The notes below the pieces were generated by a model. That model did no database searches. It had not been told where the DNA came from and worked only from the letters and a program-made list of their open reading frames with translations. Source: Luteimonas deserti (GTDB taxonomy: Bacteria; Pseudomonadota; Gammaproteobacteria; Xanthomonadales; Xanthomonadaceae). Taken from it: a DNA stretch of 64,000 nucleotides. This document shows, piece after piece, positions 22,436 to 34,302 of this stretch. The first letter of the stretch is position 1; every line of letters begins with the position of its first letter. The DNA lies in assembly GCF_013425765.1 (NCBI RefSeq), contig NZ_JACCJZ010000019.1, forward strand, positions 62,001 through 126,000, in the 5' to 3' direction. A program made the translations under genes and the position numbers.

Positions 22436-24487
22436 TTACAGCAGCGGCACCAGCAACAGGGCGACGATGTTGATGATCTTGATCAAGGGATTGATCGCCG
22501 GGCCCGCGGTGTCCTTGTAGGGGTCGCCAACGGTATCGCCGGTCACGGCGGCCTTGTGCGCCTCGCTGCCCTTGCCGCCGAAGTTGCCGTCCTCGATGTA
22601 TTTCTTGGCGTTGTCCCAGGCGCCGCCTCCCGTCGTCATCGAGATCGCGACGAACAGGCCGGTGACGATCGTGCCGATCAGCAGGCCGCCGAGCGCGCGG
22701 ATGCCGGCGCCCGGCCCCATCAGGGCGTTCATGCCGAGCGCGACGACCACCGGCACCAGAACCGGAAGCAGGGACGGGACGATCATTTCCTTGATCGCGG
22801 ATCTGGTCAGCATGTCCACCGCGCGCGAATAGTCGGGCTTGCCGGTGCCCTCCATGATCCCCGGGATCTCGCGGAACTGGCGCCGGACCTCCTCCACCAC
22901 CGCGCCGGCCGCCCGGCCCACGGCTTCCATCGCCATCGCACCGAAGAGGTAGGGAATCAAGCCGCCGATGAACAGGCCGATGATCACCGCCGGATCCGCG
23001 AGATCGAAGCGGAACTCGGTGCCCGGATACCGGGCTTCCAGGTTGTGCGTGAAATCGGCGAACAGCACCAGCGCGGCCAACGCCGCCGAACCGATCGCAT
23101 ACCCCTTGGTCACCGCCTTGGTGGTGTTGCCCACCGCATCAAGCGGGTCGGTGATCGCGCGGATCTCCGGCGGCAGGTCGGCCATCTCGGCGATGCCGCC
23201 GGCGTTGTCGGTGATCGGCCCGTAGGCATCCAGCGCCACGATCATGCCGGCCATCGACAGCATCGCCGTCGCCGCGATCGCGATGCCATACAGGCCCGCG
23301 AACGAGAAGCACGCCCAGATCGCGAAGCACACCGCGATCACCGGCATCGCGGTGGACTTCATCGACACGCCGAGGCCGGCGATGATGTTGGTGCCGTGGC
23401 CGGTGGTGGACGCCTGTGCGATGTGCTTGACCGGTGCGTACTGGGTGCCGGTGTAGTACTCGGTGATCCAGACGATCGCGCCGGTGAGGGCCAGACCGAT
23501 CAGAGCGCACCAGTACACATTGGTCGCGCCGTGGACGTTGTCGGCCATCAGCTGGGTGGTGATCGGCCAGAACAGCGCCGCGGCGATGACGCCCGAGATG
23601 ATCACGCCCTTGTACAGCGCGCCCATGATCGAGCCGCCGGTCTTCACCTTGACGAAAAACGTGCCGACGATGGAGGCCAGGATCGACGCCCCGCCGAGCA
23701 CCAGCGGATACAGCACGCCGTTGCCGCCGACCGTCGCCGCCATCAGGAAGCCGAGCAGCATCGTCGCGATCACGGTGACCGCGTAGGTCTCGAACAGATC
23801 GGCCGCCATGCCCGCGCAGTCGCCGACGTTGTCGCCGACGTTGTCGGCGATCACCGCCGGATTGCGCGGGTCGTCCTCGGGAATGCCGGCCTCGACCTTT
23901 CCCACCAGGTCCGCGCCGACATCGGCGCCCTTGGTGAAGATGCCGCCGCCCAGGCGCGCGAAGATCGAGATCAGCGAGCTGCCGAAGGCGAGCCCCACCA
24001 GCGCGTGCAGCGCGGCCTCGCCGGCGATGCCGAAGCGCGGCAGCAGCATCCAGTACCCGGCGACGCCGAGCAGGCCGAGGCCGACGACGAGCATGCCGGT
24101 GATCGCGCCGCCGCGGAACGCGACGTCCATCGCCGGTCCGATGCCGCGACGCGCCGCCTCGGCGGTGCGCACGTTCGCGCGTACCGAGACGTTCATGCCG
24201 ATGTAACCGGCCGCGCCCGAGAGCACCGCGCCGAGCAGGAAGCCGATGCCCGTCGCCCAACCGAGGAAGACGCCGATCAAGACGAAGAGCACGACCCCCG
24301 CCACCGAGATCGTCAGATACTGCCGGTTGAGATAGGCGCGTGCGCCTTCCTGGATCGCCCCTGCGATCTGCTGCATCCGTTCGTTGCCGCCGGGTTGCCG
24401 GTTGATCCATCCGGCGGAGACCACGCCGTAGAGGATTGCGATGGCCGCGCAGCCCAGCGCCAGCCATAAACCGTGTTGCTCGAGCAT
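22436..24487 (-). CDS. hppA: H+-translocating membrane pyrophosphatase, K+-independent type
   Basis: An integral membrane protein of 683 residues with about 15-16 helices that pumps protons while splitting PPi. The PPi-binding loops GADLVGKVE and [19 protein letters not shown] are present, as is [11 protein letters not shown]. The sequence [14 protein letters not shown] has Lys where K+-dependent enzymes have Ala, which by the known rule marks the K+-independent proton-pumping class. GGGAGGGG precedes the ATG at 24487. It stands alone on its strand. Family is certain; ion specificity is inferred from this residue. Confidence 0.95.
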   Translation of the reverse strand: MLEQHGLWLALGCAAIAILYGVVSAGWINRQPGGNERMQQIAGAIQEGARAYLNRQYLTISVAGVVLFVLIGVFLGWATGIGFLLGAVLSGAAGYIGMNVSVRANVRTAEAARRGIGPAMDVAFRGGAITGMLVVGLGLLGVAGYWMLLPRFGIAGEAALHALVGLAFGSSLISIFARLGGGIFTKGADVGADLVGKVEAGIPEDDPRNPAVIADNVGDNVGDCAGMAADLFETYAVTVIATMLLGFLMAATVGGNGVLYPLVLGGASILASIVGTFFVKVKTGGSIMGALYKGVIISGVIAAALFWPITTQLMADNVHGATNVYWCALIGLALTGAIVWITEYYTGTQYAPVKHIAQASTTGHGTNIIAGLGVSMKSTAMPVIAVCFAIWACFSFAGLYGIAIAATAMLSMAGMIVALDAYGPITDNAGGIAEMADLPPEIRAITDPLDAVGNTTKAVTKGYAIGSAALAALVLFADFTHNLEARYPGTEFRFDLADPAVIIGLFIGGLIPYLFGAMAMEAVGRAAGAVVEEVRRQFREIPGIMEGTGKPDYSRAVDMLTRSAIKEMIVPSLLPVLVPVVVALGMNALMGPGAGIRALGGLLIGTIVTGLFVAISMTTGGGAWDNAKKYIEDGNFGGKGSEAHKAAVTGDTVGDPYKDTAGPAINPLIKIINIVALLLVPLL

Positions 24488-24765
24488 GGAACCCCTCCCA
24501 GAGTCGGTATGCCAAGACTGAACAGCGGTGGTGCGGGCCGACTATGGCACAGGCGTGGCGGCGCGGTGCACGCCGCGAGCGGAATGGACGCGCGAGACGG
24601 GTCGTTCTTTCCGCGGGACATCGTCCAGCGGCGGGCCTGCGCGCGCTGAATGCGACGACGGTCTGCAAAGCCTGAGCCGCACACCACCGTACGCGGTCGC
24701 AGGGATGGCAAAGCCGCACAGCCGCCCGCATCATGATCCGGGTCCACCTCGATGCGACCGACGCC

Positions 24766-25974
24766 ATGCCCGTTTCCCTGCTCGAATTCCTGTCCGGCGG
24801 CCTGCTCCAGTTCGGATGGGGCGCGATGCTGCTCTATCTGCTGGCGGCGACCCAGCTGACGATCTTCGCCGTCACCCTGTACCTGCACCGAAGCCAGGCG
24901 CATCGCGGCGTGGATTTCCATCCGGTGATCGCGCATGTGTTCCGGTTCTGGACGTGGCTCACGACGTCGATGATCACGCGCGAATGGGTGGCGATCCATC
25001 GCAAGCACCACGCCAAGTGCGAGACCGAGGACGATCCGCACAGCCCGCGCTTCAAGGGCATCAGGACCGTGTTCTGGCAGGGCGTGGAGCTGTACCGCGA
25101 GGCGCGCGGCATGCGCGCCGATATCGAGCAGTACGGCAAGGGCGCGCCCGACGACTGGATCGAGCGCAAGGTCTATACCCCGTGGGCGACCTTCGGTCCG
25201 ACGCTGCTGCTGTTCGTCAGCTTCGCGCTGTTCGGCTTCAAGGGCATCGCGGTGTGGGCGATCCAGATGGCGTGGATTCCGTTCTGGGCCGCGGGCGTCG
25301 TCAACGGCCTCGGCCACTGGTGGGGCTACCGCAATTTCGAAACGACCGACACCGCGACCAACCTGACGCCCTGGGGCGTGTGGATCGGCGGCGAGGAACT
25401 CCACAACAATCACCACGCGTTCCCGAGCTCGGCGAAGTTCGCCCTGCGCAAATGGGAGTTCGACATCGGTTGGGCGGTGATCCGGGGGCTGGAGATGGTC
25501 GGACTGGCGAAGGTGCTGCGCGTCGCACCGTCGTTGGACGTGCGCCCGAACATCCACGTCCCGGATACCGACACGATGCGCGCGCTGCTCACCCATCGGT
25601 TCCAGGCGATGACCGACTACCAGCGCAACGTGCTCAAGCCGGCCTTGCGCGAAGAGGCGCAGGCCGCCGGCGCGCGCTTGCGCGCATTGTTGCCGCGGCG
25701 CCTGCGCAAGGGTCTGGTCGACGACGGCCGCTGGCTCAAGCCCGATGCACGCGAACAGCTGCAGGCCTGGGTGGCGCAGCGCCCACGGATCCGCACGCTG
25801 GTCGAGCACCGCGCCCGGCTGTCCGCGCTGCTCGAGGCACGCTCCCAGAACGCCGGTGAGGCCCTGCAGGCGCTGCAGGCCTGGTGCCGCGAGGCGGAAG
25901 CCACCGGGATCCGTGCGCTGCAGGACTACTCGATGCGGCTGAAGGGTTACTCGCTGCAGAGCGCGCGCGTTTGA
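24766..25974 (+). CDS. Membrane fatty-acid desaturase (DesA-like)
   Basis: Diiron membrane desaturase that introduces a double bond into acyl chains. The three histidine boxes are HRSQAH, HRKHH and HNNHH, with GLGHWWGYRNFE between the second and third. Hydrophobic segments lie near residues 15-35 and 145-180. After the catalytic part comes a helical tail of about 130 residues, found in this proteobacterial subfamily. I prefer the ATG at 24766 (MPVSLLEFLSGG), which fits the usual N-terminus; an ATG at 24733 would add 11 residues, and neither has a clear ribosome site. An EF-hand gene overlaps its stop. Confidence 0.9.
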   Translation: MPVSLLEFLSGGLLQFGWGAMLLYLLAATQLTIFAVTLYLHRSQAHRGVDFHPVIAHVFRFWTWLTTSMITREWVAIHRKHHAKCETEDDPHSPRFKGIRTVFWQGVELYREARGMRADIEQYGKGAPDDWIERKVYTPWATFGPTLLLFVSFALFGFKGIAVWAIQMAWIPFWAAGVVNGLGHWWGYRNFETTDTATNLTPWGVWIGGEELHNNHHAFPSSAKFALRKWEFDIGWAVIRGLEMVGLAKVLRVAPSLDVRPNIHVPDTDTMRALLTHRFQAMTDYQRNVLKPALREEAQAAGARLRALLPRRLRKGLVDDGRWLKPDAREQLQAWVAQRPRIRTLVEHRARLSALLEARSQNAGEALQALQAWCREAEATGIRALQDYSMRLKGYSLQSARV

Positions 25975-26327
25975 GCGCGTCCCGCCACCATGGAGCGGGA
26001 CGCGTGGTCGGGCTGGTCCTGACGTGCGCGGCCGGCGTGGCCGCCGCGCAGGTCACCCAGACCCGCGAGTATCTCGAACACATGGACGCCGACGGCGATG
26101 GCCGCGTCTCGCTGGCCGAGTACCAGGCGTGGATGAGCTACGCCTTCGACCGCATGGACCGCAACGGCGACGGCACGCTGGCCGTCGACGAATTGCCTGG
26201 CGGCAAGGGCCGTCCGGTCACGCGGGCCGAGCACCTGGCCCGCGTCGCGGCCACGTTCAACCGGCAGGACACCAATCGCGACGGATTTCTCGACACACGC
26301 GAGCTGGCCGCGCCGCCGCAGCGCTGA
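25971..26327 (+). CDS. Exported EF-hand protein
   Basis: A 118-residue protein with an N-terminal signal (GLVLTCAAGVAAAQ) and three EF-hand calcium loops: DADGDGRVSLAEY, DRNGDGTLAVDEL and DTNRDGFLDTREL. It is thus a small periplasmic or secreted calcium-binding protein. I use the TTG at 25971, which overlaps the desaturase stop as TTGA (25971-25974) and puts the signal peptide at the very start; this suggests translational coupling with the desaturase. A GTG a little downstream is an alternative. Its function is unknown. Confidence 0.75.
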   Translation: MSASRHHGAGRVVGLVLTCAAGVAAAQVTQTREYLEHMDADGDGRVSLAEYQAWMSYAFDRMDRNGDGTLAVDELPGGKGRPVTRAEHLARVAATFNRQDTNRDGFLDTRELAAPPQR

Positions 26328-26558
26328 GTCCGCGCGGAGAGGCCCGCGAAGAAGGGGACGTACCGGGCGCGGGCCTTGGCGACGAAGCCGGGCCGCGCGT
26401 CCACACGTCCCGTCCGTCATCGTCTGCACGATCGGCCCGGCAGCACCGGTCTTCGGGAGGCGCAAGATCGCCTTGTCTCCCGCACTGCCTGCGCATCCCG
26501 GTGACGCCGCGGCCGGGCGCCGTCGTCCAGTGGGCAGGGGCCTGCGCGTTCTGTCGGG

Positions 26559-27077
26559 TCAGCGGCGGCACGCCGCGCGCAGGACCGGGTCGTCCGGCTG
26601 CAGGGCACGCCATGGCGCGTTGGCCAGGGAGCCGTCCTCGGCGAAACGCACCTGATCGACCAGGTCCGCCCGACGACCGCCGGCGCAGTCGAACACGACC
26701 CCGAACTGGCGCGCAGGCTCCCAGCGCCCGACCAGCAGCACCTGGGTCAGCACCTGGTCCGGATGCGCCGGATTCCTTCGGTCGAAGCGATGGTCGATCG
26801 CGATCAGCCGGTTCACCTGCGGCACCGCGTAGGTCCACGGCCGGTACCACGCGCGGACTTCGTTGGTCGATGCGATCTCCACTTCGGCGGGGTACTGCGC
26901 GGTCACGCGATCCAGCCACGAGTACTCCAGCCAAACCGCCATCGCCAGCATGCCGAGGCCGGCGGATGCCGGCATCGCCCAGCCGGGCAGACGCTTGCGC
27001 ACGACGACGTTGAGCATCAGAACGAGCCCGGCCAGGCCGAAGCCCGCGGCGATGATGGCGATGAACTCGAGCAGCAT
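26559..27077 (-). CDS. Conserved membrane protein of unknown function
   Basis: A 172-residue protein with two hydrophobic helices (residues about 3-25 and 33-50) and a soluble, probably periplasmic part of about 120 residues with WLDRVTAQYPAEVE, YRPWTYAVPQVNRLIAIDH and FGVVFDCAGGRRADLV. CAGGA lies before the ATG at 27077. I do not recognise the family, but the composition and frame are clearly coding. It lies between an EF-hand gene on the other strand and the acetate symporter operon. Confidence 0.75.
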   Translation of the reverse strand: MLLEFIAIIAAGFGLAGLVLMLNVVVRKRLPGWAMPASAGLGMLAMAVWLEYSWLDRVTAQYPAEVEIASTNEVRAWYRPWTYAVPQVNRLIAIDHRFDRRNPAHPDQVLTQVLLVGRWEPARQFGVVFDCAGGRRADLVDQVRFAEDGSLANAPWRALQPDDPVLRAACRR

Positions 27078-27236
27078 GGCGGATCCTGTCAGGGCCGCGT
27101 CGGCGACCGGGGCGTGTCACATGGAAAAGGGCAATCGTACGTGGCGCGATCGACGCATCGTCGCATTCCCGCCCCCACCCGCGGAGATGGATGCGTCGTT
27201 CGCAAGCCGTCGCCGGGGCGCATCGGGGCCCGGACA

Positions 27237-27275
27237 GAAAACGGCCCGCCCTTCGCATCGCGAAGGACGGGCCGT
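27237..27275 (-). terminator. Rho-independent terminator after symporter gene
   Basis: A long imperfect stem (27241-27275) formed by ACGGCCCG and CGGGCCGT with an inner CCTTCGC/GCGAAGG part, followed on the minus strand by TTTTCTG. It lies 20 bases after the stop of the symporter gene. Confidence 0.85.
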
Positions 27276-27295
27276 CCGGTGACGCACTCGCGGGA

Positions 27296-29071
27296 TCAGT
27301 GGTGACCCGTGGCCGCACCTGCGCCGCGGGGGACGCGGATGCTTTCGACCAGTTCCTGGATGCGCTCGGGCGTCGGCTTGGTGAACAGCATCGTGACGTA
27401 GGCCGCGATGAAGTTGAGTGCCGCGCCCACCGCGCCGAACGACAGCGGGGAGATGCCGAACAGCCAGTTGTCGGGCGTGTTGGGCAGCATGTTGGTCTCC
27501 GGAATGAAGAACCAGCCTAGGTACGTGAAGATGTACAGGCAGGTGGAGAGCAGGCCGACCAGCATGCCCACGATGGCGCCGGTGGAGTTCATACGCTTGT
27601 AGAAGATGCCCATCATGATCGCCGGGAACAACGAGGAGGCGGCCAGTCCGAAGGCGAGCGCCACGGTTTGCGCCGCGAATCCTGGCGGATTGAGCCCCAG
27701 CCACGTCGCCACCATGATCGCCACCGCCATCGAGATGCGTGCCGCGAGCAGTTCCCCCTTCTCCGAGATGTTCGGTTTGAAGGTGGACTTGATCAGGTCG
27801 TGACTGATGGCCGACGAGATCGCCAGCAGCAGGCCTGCCGCCGTCGACAAGGCTGCCGCCAGACCGCCCGCGGCGATCAGGCCCACCACCCAGCCGGGCA
27901 GCTGCGCGATCTCGGGATTGGCCAGCACCAGGATGTCCTGGTTGAAGGTCACCATCTCGTTGCCCGCCCAGCCGCGCGACTCGGCGACCGCGGCGAACTC
28001 CTCGTTCGCACCGTTGTAGTACTGGATGCGACCGTCGCCGTTGAGATCCTCGAACTTCAGCAGGCCGGTCTGTTCCCAGTTGTGCATCCAGTCCGGACGC
28101 TCGTCGTAGGTGATCGACGCGTTCTCGGTGCCCTGGGGATAGATCGTGGTGATGATGTTCAGACGCGCCATCGCACCCACGGCCGGGGCCACGGTGTAGA
28201 GCAGGGCGATGAACACCAGCGCCCAGCCCGCCGACTTGCGTGCGTCGGAGACCTTCGGAACGGTGAAGAAGCGGATGATCACGTGCGGCAAGCCGGCGGT
28301 GCCGATCATCAGCGACATGGTGAACAGCACCATGTTGAGCGTGGAGCCGTGGTGGCCGGTGTAGTCCTGGAAGCCCAGTTCCAGCAGCACCTGGTCGAGC
28401 TTGGCCAGCAGCGGCAGGCCCGATTCGGTGTGCGTTGAGAACAGGCCCAGCTGGGGGATGCCGTTGCCGGTGAGCTGCAGCGAGATGAACACCGCCGGGA
28501 TCGTGTAGGCGATGATCAGCACCACGTACTGCGCCAGCTGCGTGTAGGTGATGCCCTTCATGCCGCCGAGCACCGCGTACACGAAGACCACGCCCGAGGC
28601 GATCATCAGTCCGGTCGTCGCATCGACTTCCAGGAACCGCGAGAACGCCACGCCCGCGCCAGTCATCTGACCGATCACGTAGGTCACCGACATGATCAGC
28701 AGCGACGCCACCGCCACCAGACGCGCGCTGCGGCTGTAGAAGCGGTCACCGATGAAGTCGGGCACGGTGAACCGGCCGAACTTGCGCAGATACGGCGCCA
28801 GCAGCAGGGCCAGCAGCACGTAGCCGCCGGTCCAGCCCATCAGGTAGGTGGAATTGCCGTAGCCGACGAACGCGATGAGGCCGGCCATCGAAATGAACGA
28901 TGCCGCCGACATCCAGTCCGCGGCGGTGGCCGCGCCGTTGACCACCGGATTGACGCTGCGTCCGGCCGCATAGAACTCGGAGGTGGAGCCGGCGCGGGCC
29001 CAGATCGCGATCCCGATGTAGAGCAGGAACGTGCCGACGACGAAGATGAGATTGATGGTGAACTGATCCAT
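27296..29071 (-). CDS. Sodium:solute symporter (acetate-type)
   Basis: A 591-residue SSS-family transporter with about 13 membrane helices. It begins TINLIFVVGTFLLYIGIAIWA and shows EFYAAGRSVNPVVNG, AADWMSAASFISMAGLIAF and GTAGLPHVIIRFFTVP, which are typical of the ActP-like branch (the subfamily paired with a DUF4212 protein). A soluble loop near residues 315-375 carries DLNGDGRIQYYNG, an EF-hand-like turn. Its partner DUF4212 lies 12 bases upstream, and acs and a porin are close by, so acetate or another short carboxylate is the likely substrate. It ends at a good terminator. Confidence 0.88.
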   Translation of the reverse strand: MDQFTINLIFVVGTFLLYIGIAIWARAGSTSEFYAAGRSVNPVVNGAATAADWMSAASFISMAGLIAFVGYGNSTYLMGWTGGYVLLALLLAPYLRKFGRFTVPDFIGDRFYSRSARLVAVASLLIMSVTYVIGQMTGAGVAFSRFLEVDATTGLMIASGVVFVYAVLGGMKGITYTQLAQYVVLIIAYTIPAVFISLQLTGNGIPQLGLFSTHTESGLPLLAKLDQVLLELGFQDYTGHHGSTLNMVLFTMSLMIGTAGLPHVIIRFFTVPKVSDARKSAGWALVFIALLYTVAPAVGAMARLNIITTIYPQGTENASITYDERPDWMHNWEQTGLLKFEDLNGDGRIQYYNGANEEFAAVAESRGWAGNEMVTFNQDILVLANPEIAQLPGWVVGLIAAGGLAAALSTAAGLLLAISSAISHDLIKSTFKPNISEKGELLAARISMAVAIMVATWLGLNPPGFAAQTVALAFGLAASSLFPAIMMGIFYKRMNSTGAIVGMLVGLLSTCLYIFTYLGWFFIPETNMLPNTPDNWLFGISPLSFGAVGAALNFIAAYVTMLFTKPTPERIQELVESIRVPRGAGAATGHH

Positions 29072-29083
29072 GGGTCGCGGTCC

Positions 29084-29341
29084 TTATTGCTCGTCCACGC
29101 CGTACTCGCGATCGAGCCGGTTCATGTACCAGGTGTAGAAGAAGATCAGGGCGATGAAGACCAGGATCGAGCCCTGCTGCGCGAACCAGAAGCCCAGATC
29201 GGTACCACCGATGCGGATGCCGCTGAGCAGCGGCCGCAGGATGATGCCGAACCCGAACGAGACCAGTGCCCAGATCGACATGCAGATGCCGATGATCCTG
29301 AGATTGGCCTTCCAGTAATTGCTAGCGGTCTTGTCCAACAT
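29084..29341 (-). CDS. DUF4212 small membrane subunit of the symporter
   Basis: An 85-residue protein with two membrane helices (IIGICMSIWALVSFGFGIIL and GSILVFIALIFFYTWYMNRL) and the ending DREYGVDEQ. Proteins of this family nearly always precede an SSS symporter gene, as here, and are thought to form a complex with it. GGGGGAAC precedes the ATG. The next gene is only 12 bases downstream, so the two form an operon. Confidence 0.9.
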   Translation of the reverse strand: MLDKTASNYWKANLRIIGICMSIWALVSFGFGIILRPLLSGIRIGGTDLGFWFAQQGSILVFIALIFFYTWYMNRLDREYGVDEQ

Positions 29342-29531
29342 GAGCGTTCCCCCTCAGAAGACGTGATGGGCGATGGCGGAAGTGCGGTGGGGCGGGGCGG
29401 GCGGCGGATGCGTGCGCCGACCGGTCGGAGCTGCGGCGGAGCTGTCGGGCATGCATCGCCTCCCTCGGCGTTGTCGATGAGATCGAAACCGGTCGCGCAC
29501 GAGCGCCGCCTCCCTGCACCGGCGGCGTCCG

Positions 29532-30902
29532 TCAGAAGCTGTAGCGGGCCATCGTGTGCAGGCGGATCAGCTCGCCGTCGACGCCGGACTCGAGCGTGCG
29601 CTCGCCCCAGATCGCCTCGACGCCGAAGTCGAGCTTGGGCACCGGCGACCAGATCATGTTGGCGTGCAGCGAGTGGACCTTGCGCGTCACGCCGAAGCCG
29701 GTCCACGCGGTGTCGTTGTCCCACTCCGAGCGCGCGTAGAAGAGGTTGCCGCGGACCCGCGGGCTGAACACCTGGCGCAGGCCCACGTAGCCCGCCCAGC
29801 CGCCGAGCGCGTCGATGTTGCCGGCGCCGTCCACCATCGCATCCTGCTGCACCGTGGCCAGGCCGATGTAGCGGCCGATGCCGTCGCCGCCGCTGATCTG
29901 ATAGCGCAGATCGGTGCTCTCACCGAGCTTGACCAGGCCGCTGACCGTCGCGCCGAAGCCGGTGTCCGTGCTGTCGGCGCCGGCCACCGGTTCGTACTTG
30001 AGCTGGCGCGCAAGACCCGCCACGCTGACGTGGCCCCAGTCGCTCTTGTGGGTGTAGCGGGCCACGACGTCCGGGATCGCGCTGTTGTCGCCCGCGATCA
30101 CCCGCGCGCCGCCGCCGAAGGGCTGCACGGTGGTCTCGGGGCTCTCCACCGAGACCGTCCACGGGCCATTGGTGTAACGCAGCTGCGGCTGGCGCACGAA
30201 GACCACCGCATCGGTCGGGCCGACGAAATCGACCGAGTCGAGCAGGGCGGTGGTGTCCATGAAGTTGGACCACGTCTGGCCGGCCAGCCAGTTGTTGTAG
30301 GTCAGATAGGCGTGGCGCAGCGTGGCGCCGTAGGTATTGGTGGCCGCGGTGTTGCCGAGCGCGCCGCCGAAGAAATCCAGTTCGACGCGTGCGCCGAGCC
30401 GATCGCCCGAATCCAGGGTTGTACTGGCGTCGAACCACAGCCGCGAGAACTTCAGATGGGCATCGGAATACGTGTCCGGCCCGTTGCCGCCGACCGGAAT
30501 GGCGCCGGGCACGTAGAAATCGCGCCCTGCCGTGCCCTTGGCGATGTCGCCGTCGGTGGTCTTGGTGACCATCGCATCGGTGCGGATCATGCCGCCCACG
30601 GTGAACCTGGTTCCCGGATTGGCGCCCGGAGTGATCGTCGTGGCCTGGATCGGTGCGGCTGCACCGGTGCCGGCAGGCGCAGCGGCAGGCTGCGCGGCCT
30701 GGGCGGTACGCACTTCGCTCACCGCGGTCTCGGTCTGCTGTTGCTGCGACACGAGCTGCTGGACCATCTGCTCGAGCTGCGCGACACGCGCTTCCAGCTC
30801 GCGCTCCTTGGCGGTCTGGGCGAAGGCCGCGCCCGGCAGCATCAGTGCGGCGAGCACCGCGGTGGCCAGCACGCGCGGCCGTGCCTGGATTGTCTGTGTC
30901 AT
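29532..30902 (-). CDS. DcaP-like trimeric outer-membrane porin
   Basis: A 456-residue outer-membrane protein. A signal peptide ends at AFAQ, followed by a coiled-coil stretch ([16 protein letters not shown]) and an Ala/Pro linker, then a beta barrel that begins with [13 protein letters not shown] and closes with [10 protein letters not shown]. Coiled coil plus barrel is the layout of DcaP-type channels, which pass dicarboxylates and similar anions. It diverges from acs and lies upstream of the symporter operon on the same strand, so uptake of small carboxylates is plausible. The upstream region shared with acs contains a palindrome. Confidence 0.85.
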   Translation of the reverse strand: MTQTIQARPRVLATAVLAALMLPGAAFAQTAKERELEARVAQLEQMVQQLVSQQQQTETAVSEVRTAQAAQPAAAPAGTGAAAPIQATTITPGANPGTRFTVGGMIRTDAMVTKTTDGDIAKGTAGRDFYVPGAIPVGGNGPDTYSDAHLKFSRLWFDASTTLDSGDRLGARVELDFFGGALGNTAATNTYGATLRHAYLTYNNWLAGQTWSNFMDTTALLDSVDFVGPTDAVVFVRQPQLRYTNGPWTVSVESPETTVQPFGGGARVIAGDNSAIPDVVARYTHKSDWGHVSVAGLARQLKYEPVAGADSTDTGFGATVSGLVKLGESTDLRYQISGGDGIGRYIGLATVQQDAMVDGAGNIDALGGWAGYVGLRQVFSPRVRGNLFYARSEWDNDTAWTGFGVTRKVHSLHANMIWSPVPKLDFGVEAIWGERTLESGVDGELIRLHTMARYSF

Positions 30903-31036
30903 CGCTCCCCTCCCACGGGTTACAAGAAATCGGTTCGCGGCGCAGCGCCGCGGACCGGTCCGTCACGCAGACTGCACCGATGCCGTGGCCGCGCACATTC
31001 GCCATTGGTCGATACCCGGATCGCGTGCCGGGGTCC

Positions 31037-31056
31037 GCTTAGACGAAGGTCTAGGC
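31037..31056. promoter_or_regulatory. Palindrome between porin and acs, possible operator
   Basis: The inverted repeat TAGAC-GAAG-GTCTA (31040-31053), flanked by further partial symmetry, lies 60 bases before acs and 138 bases before the porin gene. Its symmetry suits a dimeric regulator. A LuxR-type response regulator gene stands right after acs. That it binds here is inference. Confidence 0.45.
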
Positions 31057-31112
31057 CGGCGCCACGGCGAATGCGGCACACTGGCCGGACGCGTCACAGA
31101 GAGGGCCCCGCG

Positions 31113-33071
<1,959 letters not shown>

Positions 33072-33269
33072 GTTGCAGATGGAGCTGGCAGCCGTGGACG
33101 GCATGGAATGGCGCCCGGGTGCCGTGACGGGGGGGCCGCGGGCCGGGATCGTGTCGGGCGACGCGACGTGGAGCACGCGGCGTCCGCGCATCCCCGGCCG
33201 CGGGGTCCAGAGCGCAGTTTGCCCGGTGCCGCCGACCGGCGTATTTCATCGCAGAGAGTCCTCCCGCGC

Positions 33270-33935
33270 ATGACCACCCTGCTGATCGCCGACGACCACC
33301 CGCTGTTCCGCGAAGCGCTGCGCGGCGCGATCTCGCGGGCGGTGCCCGAGGCGCGCGTGTGCGAGGCCCACAACGTCGATGCGCTGTATGCGATGGTCGA
33401 CGCCGAGCCCGACGCCGACCTGCTGATGCTCGATCTCAACATGCCCGGCGTGCACGGCTTCAGCGCGCTGGTGCACCTGCGCGCGCAGTATCCGCAGCTG
33501 CCCGTACTGATGGTGTCCGCACGCGAGGAGCCGGCCGTCATGCGTCGCGCGCTCGACCACGGCGCAGCGGGTTTCGTGCCCAAGTCCGCCGATGCCGAAA
33601 CCCTCGGCCGGGCGGTGATGCAGGTCCTCGACGGCGACCGGTTCGTGCCCGAGGCGGCGGTGTCGGCGCCTGCGGTCACCGCGCAGGAGCACGATGTCGC
33701 CGCGCGCCTGCGCGACCTCACGCCCCAGCAGTTCCGGGTGCTGCAGATGCTCGGCGACGGCATGCTCAACAAGCAGATCGCCTACGAGCTCCATGTCTCC
33801 GAGGCCACGGTCAAGGCGCACATGACCGCGGTGCTGCGCAAGCTCGGGGCGTCCAACCGCACCCAGGCCGTGCTGATCGCCGGCAAGCTGGCGGTGGACC
33901 CGGATCCCGACGAGATTCCGCCCGACGCGCGCTGA
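33270..33935 (+). CDS. LuxR-type response regulator (CrbR/ErdR-like)
   Basis: A 221-residue response regulator: receiver domain with acidic pair Asp8/Asp9, phospho-acceptor Asp55 in LLMLDLNMPG and Lys in GFVPKSAD; then a C-terminal LuxR helix-turn-helix (LTPQQFRVLQMLGDGMLNKQIAYELHVS is spread over residues about 150-177, followed by EATVKAHMTAVLRKLG). Regulators of this kind beside acs are known as CrbR or ErdR, which turn on acs with the kinase CrbS/MxtR. No kinase gene is visible here. The naming is therefore by context and type. Confidence 0.88.
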   Translation: MTTLLIADDHPLFREALRGAISRAVPEARVCEAHNVDALYAMVDAEPDADLLMLDLNMPGVHGFSALVHLRAQYPQLPVLMVSAREEPAVMRRALDHGAAGFVPKSADAETLGRAVMQVLDGDRFVPEAAVSAPAVTAQEHDVAARLRDLTPQQFRVLQMLGDGMLNKQIAYELHVSEATVKAHMTAVLRKLGASNRTQAVLIAGKLAVDPDPDEIPPDAR

Positions 33936-34302
33936 GCGCCCGTTGCATCGCTCGCCGGTCGGACAGACGCCTCGCCGACGTGCATCACCGCGAGGCCGCG
34001 CACGCGAGCCGGGCCATACGGACGTCCCGGATTCGCGGGAATGAGCGCGTCGGCAAGCCAGATGGAGGAACGCCAACGGAAACGCACGTCGCGACCCGGC
34101 ATGTGACGGGTCCGCTGCCCGCCTGCACCACGCGCCGTTTCTGATCCTGCGTCGCTGCCATCGGCGACCGTCGCCGCACGCAGTGCCCGGGTCCCTAGAC
34201 GGCGGCGCCCACCGGCATCCGTGGCCCGCGTGGTCCAGCGCGCCGACGCATGGCCTGCGCCGGCGGTGTCACGCGCCGGGCGCCGCGTCCGGCGGCCCGC
34301 AC
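33936..34302. other. Intergenic, nothing recognised
   Basis: About 370 bases between the response regulator and the 3' end of an amidohydrolase-like gene on the other strand. I see no coding frame of good quality, no T-rich terminator and no RNA gene. Confidence 0.5.
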
